Made by a program: the position numbers and the translations under genes. 54,426 nucleotides of DNA from Gammaproteobacteria bacterium (GTDB taxonomy: Bacteria; Pseudomonadota; Gammaproteobacteria; Pseudomonadales; Porticoccaceae): contig JACPPB010000018.1 of assembly GCA_016191205.1 (NCBI GenBank), positions 1 through 54,426 on the forward strand. The letters run 5' to 3'. Below are positions 1 through 9,921 of this stretch, piece after piece. Numbering within the stretch: the first letter of the stretch is position 1; every line of letters starts with the position of its first letter. The notes under the pieces were generated by a model. That model saw only the letters and a list, made by a program, of their open reading frames with translations, did no database searches and had not been told where the DNA came from.

Positions 1-33
1 CCAAGCTCAACGGATAACACGGAGGACATCGCC

Positions 34-324
34 ATGGCATTGAAAAAGGACAAGGTGCAGATCATCGGCGAAGTCTTCGACGCGGCGCGCCTGCGCAGCT
101 TCCTCGACTACCAGCCGCCCGCCGGCGTCGACGCCGATTACCATGTGCTGGAGAAAGCCTACCGCGGCATGGGCGCGGAGAATTTCGCGGATTTCCTGGC
201 GCTGTTCGTCGCCGCCGGCCGCAACCCGCGCGCCACCAATCCCGCCGGACAGACGCTGGCCGAGGTGATCCGCGCGCAACGCCACGCCGAACCCTATCTG
301 GCGGCGCTCGCCCGTCTCGCCTGA
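34..324 (+). CDS. PA4642-family small conserved protein
   Basis: A 96-residue soluble protein with no signal peptide or membrane segment. The pattern KDKVQIIGE near the N-terminus, KAYRGM near residue 47 and a C-terminal QRHAEPYL stretch resemble the PA4642 family of short gammaproteobacterial proteins, whose function is not established. The ATG is preceded by GGAGGA at 21-26 at good spacing, which supports this start. It lies 52 nt upstream of the fatty-acid oxidation fusion gene on the same strand and may be cotranscribed with it. The family call is from memory of the sequence pattern, and no biochemical role should be read into it. Confidence 0.75.
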   Translation: MALKKDKVQIIGEVFDAARLRSFLDYQPPAGVDADYHVLEKAYRGMGAENFADFLALFVAAGRNPRATNPAGQTLAEVIRAQRHAEPYLAALARLA

Positions 325-376
325 GCCGCGCGCCGCTCCCCCATCCCGAAACCCGCAACTCACCGAGGAATCCATC

Positions 377-2461
<2,085 letters not shown>

Positions 2462-2484
2462 CGTTTTTACCATCCGCGCCCAGG

Positions 2485-3243
2485 CTACCCCGGCAGGTGA
2501 CCGTCAGCCCCGCCTGGCGGCCCTGCCGCGCCATCGCCAATCGCGACCTGCTGTGCCGCCAGCCGCCGCGGCCTTCCCGGTTTCCCGGGCACGGACCGCT
2601 GCCCCAGGGCTGCGGCCACCTGCGCCGCGAACCGCGCGCTCCCCAGCGCATGATTGCCGTTCGTCGCCCGGCGAATCTCCTCCACCACACCCGGCGCCAG
2701 CGCCGCGCCGAACAGCGCGCGATACGCCGCCGCGCGGGCGCCGGCATCGGCACCCAGCGCTTCGTAAAGGTCATGGGGTGTCAGCACGGGATCGGCTTCG
2801 CCCTGCGCGTTCGCCCGGTAGCTCGACCAGCGATATTCCGCCGGGTGCGCCACCATGCCGGCGCGCACTGGGTTCAGCTCGATGTAACGCTGGCAGGCCA
2901 GAAAATACGCTTCCTCCCCGGTGAGGCAGGAGCGGTAGCGGCCCTCCCACAGGGTGCCGCTGCGGCGATAGGTACGGTTGACGTACTGCGCATAGCGCTG
3001 GCCCAGCGCCTTCATCATGGCCCCGGCCGCTCCGGGCGGCCCGGCGGAAACCAGCAGATGGACGTGATTGGTCATCAGGACATAGGCGTGCACCTGACAA
3101 CCCGTCCTGGCCGCGGACTCCCGCAGCCAGTCCAGGTAACACGCGTAATCTTCGTCCCCGAAAAAACACGCCTGGCGGTTGTTGCCGCGCTGGATGAGAT
3201 GCATCGGCACCCCGGCGAGCACCAGGCGGGCACGTCGCGGCAT
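2485..3243 (-). CDS. REP-associated tyrosine transposase (RAYT, Y1/IS200-like)
   Basis: A 252-residue single-domain Y1 transposase. It has the HUH metal-binding motif NHVHLLV near residue 60 and the conserved block YAQYVNRTYRRSGTLWEGRYRS-like (about 84-105), which contains candidate catalytic tyrosines. RYIELNPVRAGMV follows, typical of the RAYT branch. A longer frame to 3267 would need a GTG, but ATG at 3243 has AAGGAG seven bases upstream and is preferred. The gene is convergent with the acyl-CoA fusion gene, 23 nt away. Its upstream side holds four direct repeats and a REP-like hairpin, the kind of short repeats that RAYTs are known to recognise. RAYTs are usually single-copy, domesticated and not flanked by their own inverted repeats; none is seen here. 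Confidence 0.88.
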   Translation of the reverse strand: MPRRARLVLAGVPMHLIQRGNNRQACFFGDEDYACYLDWLRESAARTGCQVHAYVLMTNHVHLLVSAGPPGAAGAMMKALGQRYAQYVNRTYRRSGTLWEGRYRSCLTGEEAYFLACQRYIELNPVRAGMVAHPAEYRWSSYRANAQGEADPVLTPHDLYEALGADAGARAAAYRALFGAALAPGVVEEIRRATNGNHALGSARFAAQVAAALGQRSVPGKPGRPRRLAAQQVAIGDGAAGPPGGADGHLPG

Positions 3244-3297
3244 GGCCAACTCCTTGGCTGTCTTCACCGAACCCGGCGGAGCATAACGGAAACCGCG

Positions 3298-3471
3298 GAA
3301 ACCGTGGTCTGTCCCCTGTTTCGTTCTTCGGTCGGAAACTGTGGTCTGTCCCCTGTTTCGCTAATCGTCGTTCCCGCGTAGGCGGGAACCCAGAAACCGC
3401 GGAAAACGTGGTCTGTCCCCTATTTCTTTCGTGCTTTTTCCTCTCGAAAACGTGGTCTGTCCCCGATTTCT
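3298..3471. repeat. Four-copy direct repeat array upstream of the RAYT gene
   Basis: Four imperfect copies of a unit of about 26 bp with core GTGGTCTGTCCCC begin at 3298, 3335, 3402 and 3446. Copies 1 and 3 are longer and share an upstream AAACCGCGGAAA block. Spacing is irregular (37, 67 and 44 nt), so this is not a CRISPR. The array sits 55 nt before the RAYT start codon, and a short palindrome at 3370-3389 lies between copies 2 and 3. A link to the transposase is inferred from position. Confidence 0.7.
3370..3389. repeat. REP-like palindrome
   Basis: Perfect 8-bp inverted repeat GTTCCCGC / GCGGGAAC with the four-base loop GTAG. The motif recurs in variant form at 8381-8400 and 8970-8989, so it belongs to a small repeat family in this genome. 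A GTAG tetranucleotide is a hallmark of many REP sequences, although there it usually precedes the hairpin; here it is in the loop. Confidence 0.6.
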
Positions 3472-3511
3472 TCTATTTCTTCGCTCGCTTTTATTTCTCC
3501 TGCCCCGGAGC

Positions 3512-3540
3512 AAAAAAAACGGGGGCCGAAGCCCCCGTTC
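3512..3540 (-). terminator. Rho-independent terminator of pilA
   Basis: Read on the minus strand this is a GC-rich stem (GGGGGC against GCCCCC, extended by AAC/GTT) with a TTCG tetraloop, followed at once by a run of eight U. It lies about 55 nt past the pilA stop, as expected for a highly expressed monocistronic pilin. Confidence 0.9.
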
Positions 3541-3594
3541 CCTGTACCTGCACTGCGGTGCCGCTTTTCAGGCCCCGCAGTGACGGCGTCGGAG

Positions 3595-4062
3595 TTACTG
3601 ACAACCGGACGGCAGGTATTTGATATTCATGGTGCCGACGGCACACTTCCAGTTCACGATCTCCTGAGTAGCAGCGGCTGTAAAGGCAGTAGTGGCAGCG
3701 GCGTCAGCGTACGGTGTGAAGGTGAAGGTTGTGCCCCAGATTTTCTCGTTGGTCGGCTTTGCGCCCCGCATGGTGATCGTGATGATACACGTGGCACCGT
3801 GCGTGGCACTGGCGGTATAGCGCCCACCGACGATGTTGTCGAATTGCCCGGCTGGGGGACATGCCGCCTGGGCGGTGGAGTACTCGGTGATGGCGTTCTT
3901 GAGCGCGCCGGCCTGGGCCACGCCTTCGGCCACCTGGGAGCGGGCCACATAGTCCTGGTACAGGGGCAGGGCCACCGCGGCCAGGATGCCGATGATCGCG
4001 ATCACGATCATCAGTTCGATCAGGGTAAAACCCTTTTGCTTGTTGCGTTGTCGATGTTGCAT
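3595..4062 (-). CDS. pilA: Type IV major pilin-like prepilin
   Basis: A 155-residue prepilin. The short basic leader ends in KG before [18 protein letters not shown], the class III signal cleaved and N-methylated by PilD between G11 and F12; the conserved Glu5 of the mature protein is present (E16). The hydrophobic alpha-helix runs to about residue 35, followed by a variable globular domain with four cysteines, the last pair (in WKC and SGC) placed like the C-terminal disulphide loop of pilins. The frame extends to 4143, but ATG at 4062 has AAGGAGA upstream and gives the correct short leader. Divergent from pilBCD, as in pseudomonads, and ended by a strong terminator. Likely a major pilin, although minor pilins share these features. 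Confidence 0.92.
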   Translation of the reverse strand: MQHRQRNKQKGFTLIELMIVIAIIGILAAVALPLYQDYVARSQVAEGVAQAGALKNAITEYSTAQAACPPAGQFDNIVGGRYTASATHGATCIITITMRGAKPTNEKIWGTTFTFTPYADAAATTAFTAAATQEIVNWKCAVGTMNIKYLPSGCQ

Positions 4063-4221
4063 GTTCGATCTCCTTGAAAGACCTGTGGTGTGTCGGACTG
4101 CCGCCCCGGGGACGCCGGGGGCTTGCGGGAATTGTAAATACACGAACCGGGCCAGTTCGATTTATTCCATATAAATCAAATAATTAGCTGTATTCTTTCG
4201 ACCTTGCCGATGACAACGGCA

Positions 4222-4254
4222 CGCCGGGGCTGACATTTTTCGTCAGCCCCGGCG
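4222..4254. repeat. Perfect 13-bp hairpin in the pilA-pilB divergent region
   Basis: CGCCGGGGCTGAC pairs perfectly with its inverted copy across a 7-nt loop ATTTTTC. The 377-nt gap between the two start codons (4063-4439) also holds a 9-bp GC-rich palindrome at about 4280-4300. The arm is not followed by a U-run on either strand, so it is not a standard terminator. No promoter in this gap could be called with confidence. Confidence 0.6.
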
Positions 4255-4439
4255 GTTTCCGGCACCGCGGCCTGTCGCGCCGCCGCCCGGGCCGGGCGGC
4301 GCGGGCAGGGGCGGAAACCCGGCAAACTGCCGGCTTGTCTGGACAGCGCGCGCCGGGACTCTTACCATCGCCCGCATGATGCGGCAACCAGGGCCAGCCG
4401 GCACCCGATGGAAGCGATGATTGCAGGACCCGCCCTCCC

Positions 4440-6155
4440 ATGAACATGCGCAACCAAGTTTTGCGCGGGCTGCCCCGCCGGCTGGTGGCGGACGGCCTGC
4501 TGGATGAGACGGTCGCCACCACCGCCGTCAACGACGCCGGTCTCGCGAAAATTTCGCTCACCCAGCACCTCGTCGAAACCCGCCTCCTGACGTCACGGCA
4601 GGTGGCGTGGGCCACGGCCTGCGAGTTCGGGCTGCCGCTGCTGGATCTCAACGCTCTCAACCTGGCCGCCTGCCCCCGCGATCTGCTCGACCACAAACTG
4701 GTCGCCAAGCACATGGCCTTGCCGCTGCGCAAGCACATGGGCCGGCTCAGCATCGCGGTCAGCGATCCCACCGATGAGCGCGCGCTCAACGAGATCCGCT
4801 TTCAGGCCGGCATGACCGTCGATCCGGTGGTGGTCGAGTTCGACAAACTCCGCACCCTGGTCGCGCGCTTCCTCGATGTCCAGGACGCGGACCTCGGCGC
4901 GGGGCTGGGCGGCTTCGACGACCTCCAGCTCGAGCAACTGGGAGGTGAGGTCGCCGACGAGCAGGCCCTGCTCGGCTCGGACGCCGACGACGCGCCCATC
5001 GTCCGCTTCATCAACAAGGTATTGCTCGACGCCATCCGCCGGGGCTCTTCGGATATTCACTTTGAACCCTACGAGCAGCGTTACCGGGTGCGCTTTCGCA
5101 CCGACGGCATTTTGCAGGAGGTGGCCAAACCACCGACGGCGCTGGCGCCGCGGCTCGCGGCCCGCCTCAAGGTGATGGCGCGCCTCGATATCTCGGAGCG
5201 CCGCGTGCCCCAGGACGGGCGCATCAAGATCCGCATCAGCAAGACCCGCGCCATCGATTTCCGGGTGAACACCCTGCCGACCCAGTACGGCGAGAAGGTC
5301 GTGCTGCGGATCCTCGATGGCAGCGCGGCCCGCATGGGCATCGAGGCGCTGGGTTACGAGCCGGACCAGCAGCAGATCTACATGGAGGCCCTGGCGCGCC
5401 CCCAGGGCATGATTCTGGTGACGGGCCCCACCGGCTCCGGCAAGACCGTCTCGCTCTACACCGGGCTCAACATCCTGAACACCTCGGAGCGCAACATTTC
5501 CACTGCCGAGGACCCGGTGGAAATCTACGTCGAGGGGGTCAACCAGGTGCAGGTGAATCCGCGCGTGGGCCTCACCTTCGCCGAATCGCTGCGCGCCTTT
5601 CTGCGTCAGGACCCCGACGTGGTGATGGTGGGTGAGATCCGCGACCTCGAGACCGCCGAGATTGCGGTGAAAGCGGCCCAGACCGGCCACCTCGTGCTGT
5701 CCACGCTGCACACCAACAGCGCGCCCGAAACCCTGACGCGGCTCGCCAACATGGGCGTGCCCGGGTTCAACATCGCCACCTCGGTGATTCTCATCATGGC
5801 GCAGCGTCTGGCGCGACGCCTGTGCAACGCCTGCAAGCAGGTGGCGGAGCTGCCGCGCGCCGTGCTCAAGGAAGCCGGTTTCGACAGCATCGACATGCCC
5901 CTGGACCAGATCAAGGTGCATCGGGCGGTCGGTTGCGTGAAATGCCATCTGGGTTACAAGGGCCGGGTCGGTATCTACGAAGTGCTCAGGGTGACGCCGA
6001 CCGTGTCGCGGCTGATCATGGAGGGCGCCAACTCGATCGAGATCGGCGAAGCCGCGTGCCGCGAAGGTTTCAGAACCTTGCGCCAATCGGCATTGAAAAA
6101 GGTGGCCGAAGGTATAATCGGCCTGGAAGAAGCCAATCGGGTGACAACGGACTAA
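4440..6155 (+). CDS. pilB: Type IV pilus extension ATPase PilB
   Basis: A 571-residue GspE/PilB-family hexameric ATPase that powers pilus extension at the inner membrane. The N-terminal 150 residues form an MshEN-type domain. The catalytic core has Walker A GPTGSGKT at 329-336, a Walker B region DPDVVMVGEIRD near 398-409, and the Asp and His boxes. Two CxxC pairs (C462/C465 and C499/C502) form the zinc site of assembly ATPases, which is absent from retraction ATPases such as PilT and so supports PilB. The ATG at 4440 has only a weak GCAGGA upstream. Its stop overlaps the pilC start by one base (TAATG). Confidence 0.95.
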   Translation: MNMRNQVLRGLPRRLVADGLLDETVATTAVNDAGLAKISLTQHLVETRLLTSRQVAWATACEFGLPLLDLNALNLAACPRDLLDHKLVAKHMALPLRKHMGRLSIAVSDPTDERALNEIRFQAGMTVDPVVVEFDKLRTLVARFLDVQDADLGAGLGGFDDLQLEQLGGEVADEQALLGSDADDAPIVRFINKVLLDAIRRGSSDIHFEPYEQRYRVRFRTDGILQEVAKPPTALAPRLAARLKVMARLDISERRVPQDGRIKIRISKTRAIDFRVNTLPTQYGEKVVLRILDGSAARMGIEALGYEPDQQQIYMEALARPQGMILVTGPTGSGKTVSLYTGLNILNTSERNISTAEDPVEIYVEGVNQVQVNPRVGLTFAESLRAFLRQDPDVVMVGEIRDLETAEIAVKAAQTGHLVLSTLHTNSAPETLTRLANMGVPGFNIATSVILIMAQRLARRLCNACKQVAELPRAVLKEAGFDSIDMPLDQIKVHRAVGCVKCHLGYKGRVGIYEVLRVTPTVSRLIMEGANSIEIGEAACREGFRTLRQSALKKVAEGIIGLEEANRVTTD

Positions 6156-7363
6156 TGGCCATCGCAGCGCCGCAAATCTACGTCTACAAAGGCAAGAGCC
6201 GCGACGGAAAACCCGTCCAAGGCGAAATCGCCGGCGCCACGACCGCCATGGTGAAGGCGCAATTGCGCAAACAGGGGATCCAGCCGCGCACGGTGCGGAA
6301 AAAACCCAAACCGCTGTTCGGCGGGAAGCAGATCAAAGCCGCCGACATCGCCACCTTTACACGTCAGTTGGCGACCATGACCAAGGCCGGGGTGCCTCTG
6401 GTACAGGCGTTCGAGATCGTCTCGGAAGGCGAAGCGAACTCGACCATGCGGGATCTGATCCAGAAAATCCATGGCGATGTCTCGTCGGGCTCCGGTTTCG
6501 CGCCGGCGTTGCGCGCGCACCCCAAGTATTTCGACAACCTGTTTTGCAGCCTGATCGAAGCCGGCGAGCAGTCCGGCACCCTGGAGACCATGCTGGCCCG
6601 GGTGGCTCTCTACAAGGAAAAAACCGAACAGCTCAAACGCAAGATCAAGAAGGCGATGACCTATCCGACGGCGGTGCTCCTGGTCGCTGTCGTGGTGACC
6701 GGCGTGCTGTTGATCAAGGTGGTGCCGGTCTTCGCCCAGACCTACGAGTCCTTCGGCGGCGCGCTGCCGGCCTTTACGCAGTTGATCCTCCGCGTTTCCG
6801 AGTTCGTCCAGACTTGGTGGCTGCTGGTGGTCGCGGTCGCCATCGGGACCGGCGTAGCCTTTGCCCAGGCCCGCCGCCGCTCGCCCCGGTTTTCGGACCT
6901 CGTCGACAAATGGATGCTCAGGATTCCCATCATCGGCAAGATTCTCAACGAGGCGGTGATCGCCCGCTTCGCGCGCACGCTCAGCACCACCTTCGCGGCC
7001 GGCGTGCCGCTGATCGAGGCACTGAGTTCCGTCGCCGGCGCGGCCGGCAATGCGGTCTATCGGGACGCGGTGCTGAAAGTGCAGGACGAGGTGGCCACGG
7101 GTATCACGCTCAGCGCGTCGCTCCGGAGCACCGGCGTATTCCCGGTGATGCTGTTGCAGCTCACCGCCATCGGCGAGGAATCCGGCTCCCTCGACGACAT
7201 GCTGTCCCGCGCCGCCGATCACTACGAGGAAATGGTGGACAACTCGGTGGACAACCTGACCACCCTGCTCGAACCCATGATCATGGCGGTGCTGGGCGTG
7301 CTGGTCGGCGGGCTGCTGATCGGCATGTACTTGCCGATTTTCAACCTCTGCAACGTGCTCTAG
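6155..7363 (+). CDS. pilC: Type IV pilus inner-membrane platform protein PilC
   Basis: A 402-residue polytopic protein of the GspF/PilC family with two T2SSF domains (about 70-195 and 275-395), each followed by hydrophobic segments; the final one is rich in valine and glycine. It anchors the PilB motor to the growing pilus. The ATG overlaps the pilB stop codon, and the N-terminus (MAIAAPQIYVYKGKSRDGK) matches the family, so the upstream in-frame extension is discarded. Stops at TAG. Part of a pilBCD operon. Confidence 0.95.
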   Translation: MAIAAPQIYVYKGKSRDGKPVQGEIAGATTAMVKAQLRKQGIQPRTVRKKPKPLFGGKQIKAADIATFTRQLATMTKAGVPLVQAFEIVSEGEANSTMRDLIQKIHGDVSSGSGFAPALRAHPKYFDNLFCSLIEAGEQSGTLETMLARVALYKEKTEQLKRKIKKAMTYPTAVLLVAVVVTGVLLIKVVPVFAQTYESFGGALPAFTQLILRVSEFVQTWWLLVVAVAIGTGVAFAQARRRSPRFSDLVDKWMLRIPIIGKILNEAVIARFARTLSTTFAAGVPLIEALSSVAGAAGNAVYRDAVLKVQDEVATGITLSASLRSTGVFPVMLLQLTAIGEESGSLDDMLSRAADHYEEMVDNSVDNLTTLLEPMIMAVLGVLVGGLLIGMYLPIFNLCNVL

Positions 7364-7402
7364 CGTCCACGGCTCCCGGGCGCTACCGCGATTCTCGCGC
7401 TG

Positions 7403-8284
7403 ATGCCGGCCGACCTGCCCCTGCCGGCGCTGCTCGCCGCGGCGCTGCTGTTCGGGTTGCTGGTGGGCAGCTTTCTCAACGTCGTCATCTACCGGCTGCC
7501 CGTGCAGTTGCAGCGCGCCTGGCGGCAGGAAGCCCTCACCTGGCACGACGAGCTCACCGCCACCCCGGATTCGCTTGCTCCCATCACGCCGCCGGCCACT
7601 GAAACCTTCAATCTGGTGGTGCCGCGCTCCCGCTGCCCCGCCTGCGCGACGCCGATCAGCGCCCGGGACAATATCCCGGTGCTGAGCTGGCTGCTGCTGC
7701 GCGGGCGCTGTCGGCACTGTGCGGCGCCCATTGCCCTGCGCTACCCGCTGCTGGAGTTGTGCACCGGCCTGTTGACGGTCGCGGTGGTGGCGCAGTTCGG
7801 ACCCACGTTTCAGGGGCTGGTGGCGCTGCTGTTCACCTGGGCGCTGATCGCCCTGGCCGGCATCGACCTGGATCACCAGTTGTTGCCGGACGTCATCACG
7901 CTGCCGCTGCTGTGGCTCGGGTTGCTGGTGAACCTCGGCGGTACCTTTACGGATTTGCCGAGCGCGGTGGTGGGCGCGGCCGCGGGCTACCTGGTGCTCT
8001 GGTCCGTGTACTGGCTGTTTCGCCTCGCCACCGGCCGCGAAGGCATGGGCTACGGCGACTTCAAACTGCTGGCGGCGCTGTGCGCCTGGCTGGGCTGGCA
8101 ACAGTTGCCCCTGCTCCTGCTCGTCGCCTCCCTGGCCGGCGCCCTCTACGGCACCACCGCCCTGCTGATCAGGCGTCCGGCGCAGCAGACACCCTTCGCC
8201 TTCGGCCCCTTCCTGGCGCTGGCCGGCTGGCTGGCGCTGATGTGGGGCAAGGCCCTGAGCGGCTGGTACGGAATGCTGGGCTGA
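7403..8284 (+). CDS. pilD: Type IV prepilin peptidase / N-methyltransferase PilD
   Basis: A 293-residue multi-spanning aspartic protease that cleaves the G-F bond of prepilins and methylates the new N-terminus. The N-terminal segment contains GSFLNVVIYRLP, followed by the cytoplasmic zinc-binding loop with CPAC and CRHC. Both catalytic aspartates are visible, in GIDLDHQLLPD and in the GxGD motif GMGYGDFK. Length is typical. No clear ribosome site precedes the ATG, and translation may couple to pilC 39 nt upstream. In related genomes coaE follows almost directly; here about 800 nt of repeat-rich DNA with a GIY-YIG gene intervenes. Confidence 0.94.
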   Translation: MPADLPLPALLAAALLFGLLVGSFLNVVIYRLPVQLQRAWRQEALTWHDELTATPDSLAPITPPATETFNLVVPRSRCPACATPISARDNIPVLSWLLLRGRCRHCAAPIALRYPLLELCTGLLTVAVVAQFGPTFQGLVALLFTWALIALAGIDLDHQLLPDVITLPLLWLGLLVNLGGTFTDLPSAVVGAAAGYLVLWSVYWLFRLATGREGMGYGDFKLLAALCAWLGWQQLPLLLLVASLAGALYGTTALLIRRPAQQTPFAFGPFLALAGWLALMWGKALSGWYGMLG

Positions 8285-8313
8285 CGCCATTCGTCAAGCT
8301 TGCGCTTCTTCCC

Positions 8314-8400
8314 GTGGTCCCAGCCCCCCGTGGTCCCAGCCCCCCGTCGTCCCCGCCCCCCGTCGTCCCCGCCCCCCGTCGTCCCCGCGAAGGCGGGGAC
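8314..8400. repeat. 16-bp tandem repeat ending in a REP-like hairpin
   Basis: Five units with a strict 16-bp period begin at 8314, 8330, 8346, 8362 and 8378 (consensus GTSGTCCCMGCCCCCC). The last unit runs into a palindrome GTCCCCGC-GAAG-GCGGGGAC at 8381-8400. The tandem unit is therefore built from one arm of the palindrome plus a C-run. The first two units carry GGTCCCAG and the last three CGTCCCCG, which suggests stepwise duplication. The 310-nt stretch between pilD and the GIY-YIG gene otherwise holds only repeat 8402-8445 and its palindrome. Confidence 0.8.
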
Positions 8401-8401
8401 C

Positions 8402-8445
8402 CAGACACCACCGCACCCGGAAGCACCGCGGTACTGGATTCCCGC
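8402..8445. repeat. Left copy of 44-bp direct repeat flanking the GIY-YIG gene
   Basis: Identical at 43 of 44 positions to 8934-8977, same orientation. It is followed by an imperfect palindrome ATTCCCGC...GCGGGAAT (8438-8481) and the shared tail GCGGGAATGACGT (8474-8486). Confidence 0.85.
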
Positions 8446-8594
8446 CCCACGCCTTCGCGGGGGCAGGCCTGGCGCGGGAATGACGTGATAGTGGTGGCGA
8501 TACAAAACCAAGGTTGCGCCACACACCAACCACCCGGAAAATCCCCTGCGTGGCTGCCTGGTTTGGAAGCAGTCTGGACAGGGAGTTCGTCGCC

Positions 8595-8891
8595 ATGGCC
8601 GAAAAGCAACCCGCTGTGTATATCCTCGCGAGCGGGCGAAACGGCACCCTGTACATCGGTGTCACGTCTTCGCTGCTCCAGCGCATCTACCAGCACAAAA
8701 ACGACTTTGTAGAAGGCTTTAGCCGGAAGTACCGAGTTCACTCGCTGGTGTACTACGAACTGCATACCACCATGGCGGCGGCCATTACCCGGGAAAAGCA
8801 GCTCAAAAAATGGAACCGCACCTGGAAGTTGCGGTTGATCGAATCAGAAAACCCTCGCTGGATAGATCTCTGGCCACATCTGCTGGGGTAG
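8595..8891 (+). CDS. GIY-YIG domain endonuclease-like protein (UPF0213/YhbQ type)
   Basis: A 98-residue stand-alone GIY-YIG domain. The signature appears as VYIL (8-11) and LYIG (19-22), a catalytic-position arginine is in SLLQR (R30), and a glutamate follows in YYELH (E55); KQLKKW near 68-73 is typical of this small-protein family. The domain is a nuclease fold, but the cellular substrate of these short proteins is not known. ATG at 8595 with GGGAG about ten bases upstream is chosen over an upstream in-frame TTG. The gene ends with TAG. It sits between two 44-bp direct repeats and splits the usual pilD-coaE junction, suggesting acquisition as a unit. Confidence 0.85.
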   Translation: MAEKQPAVYILASGRNGTLYIGVTSSLLQRIYQHKNDFVEGFSRKYRVHSLVYYELHTTMAAAITREKQLKKWNRTWKLRLIESENPRWIDLWPHLLG

Positions 8892-8933
8892 GCTCAAGCC
8901 TGTCGTCGGGTGTTTAGTCGCAGAGCAGGGGCT

Positions 8934-8977
8934 CAGACACCACCGCACCCGGAAGCACCGCGATACTGGATTCCCGC
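8934..8977. repeat. Right copy of 44-bp direct repeat flanking the GIY-YIG gene
   Basis: Second copy of 8402-8445 with one mismatch (A8963 against G8431). It is followed by a perfect palindrome ATTCCCGC-TTCC-GCGGGAAT at 8970-8989 and the shared tail GCGGGAATGACGT (8982-8994). Confidence 0.85.
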
Positions 8978-9079
8978 TTCCGCGGGAATGACGTAATGCC
9001 GTCGTCCCCGCAGCTACCGGGTGGATGCGCGGCGCCCATCCAACCTACACTAACGGCCCCAAAAGCTGGCGCGAACGCT

Positions 9080-9724
9080 ATGTACATCATCGGACTCACG
9101 GGCGGTATCGGCAGCGGCAAGAGCGCGGTGGCGGAACAGTTTCGCGCGCTGGGCATTCGGGTGGTGGACGCCGATCAGGCGGCGCGCGCCGTGGTGGAGC
9201 CGGGCACGCCGGCACTGGCCGCGATCGCCGCGCACTTTGGCCCCGGGGTGATTCAGGCCGACGGCGGCCTCGACCGCGCCGCCCTGCGCCAACGGGTGTT
9301 CGACGATGCCGATGAACGCCGCTGGCTGGAGCAACTGCTGCATCCCCAGATTGGTGCCTGGCTCAGCGCACAGCTCGATGCGGCACCCGGACCCTACGCG
9401 ATCCTGGAGTCCCCGCTGCTGTTCGAGAGCAGCCAGCACCGCATGATCGCCCGCGCGCTGCTGGTCGATGTCCCCGAAGCGGTGCAGGTCGCCCGCGCGG
9501 CGGCACGGGACGGCAACAGCGCGGAGCAGATTCGCGCGATCATGGCGGCGCAGATGAGCCGCGCCGACCGCCGGGAGCGCGCGGACGATTGCATCGACAA
9601 CTCGGGGCCGCCCGAAGCCCTGGCGGCCCAGGTGGCGGCCCTGCACCAGACTTACCTGGCGCTGGCGGCGGAAGCCGCCCAACGGGCCAAACCCGCGCGG
9701 GAACCGAAGGAGAGCGCCCAATGA
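9080..9724 (+). CDS. coaE: Dephospho-CoA kinase
   Basis: A 214-residue P-loop kinase for the last step of coenzyme A synthesis. The N-terminus [15 protein letters not shown] contains the Walker A loop, followed by [12 protein letters not shown] for dephospho-CoA binding; the lid region with arginines ([11 protein letters not shown]) lies near 160-170. The in-frame extension to 8996 is repeat DNA and is discarded. No Shine-Dalgarno is evident. The stop overlaps the yacG start (ATGA), indicating coupled translation. Confidence 0.93.
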   Translation: MYIIGLTGGIGSGKSAVAEQFRALGIRVVDADQAARAVVEPGTPALAAIAAHFGPGVIQADGGLDRAALRQRVFDDADERRWLEQLLHPQIGAWLSAQLDAAPGPYAILESPLLFESSQHRMIARALLVDVPEAVQVARAAARDGNSAEQIRAIMAAQMSRADRRERADDCIDNSGPPEALAAQVAALHQTYLALAAEAAQRAKPAREPKESAQ

Positions 9725-9921
9725 GCGAAACCGCGCTGATCGTGCGCTGCCCGACCTGCCGCAAAACCGTCGCCTGGGGACCGCGCAGTCCCGAACGCCC
9801 CTTTTGTTCGGCCCGCTGCCGGCAAATCGACCTGGGCGAATGGGCGGCCGAACGCCACCGTATCCCCGCCGAACCCGTCGCGGAATGGGATGCGCTGGAG
9901 GGCGACCTCAGCCCGGAATAA
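9721..9921 (+). CDS. yacG: DNA gyrase inhibitor / zinc-binding protein YacG
   Basis: A 66-residue protein with a four-cysteine zinc site: C10 and C13 (CPTC), then C29 and C33 (CSARC), followed by the conserved [11 protein letters not shown] stretch. E. coli YacG binds GyrB and inhibits gyrase. It overlaps coaE by 4 nt. The 3' end overlaps the convergent mutT by 14 nt, with no terminator visible between them. Confidence 0.93.
   Translation: MSETALIVRCPTCRKTVAWGPRSPERPFCSARCRQIDLGEWAAERHRIPAEPVAEWDALEGDLSPE

Noticed and set aside
1..17. Possible 3' end of an upstream gene reading ...KLNG then TAA at 15-17
   Set aside because: Only five codons are visible, so neither frame nor product can be supported.
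3408..3623. Open frame of 71 codons across the repeat array and pilA terminator
   Set aside because: It is made of repeat and terminator sequence and has no ribosome site.
4063..4200. Sigma-54 promoter for pilA, as in pseudomonads
   Set aside because: The best candidate (TGGCCC with a spaced GT in place of GC) lacks the required GC element at -12.
6152..8290. Long minus-strand open frame of 712 codons opposite pilC-pilD
   Set aside because: It is antisense to two well-recognised genes, and its low-complexity Q/G/R/H-rich text is typical of GC-rich shadow frames. The same holds for 12621-14324 opposite secA and 20907-22250 opposite murC.
8314..8400. CRISPR array
   Set aside because: Units are 16 bp, contiguous and without spacers; no cas genes are present.
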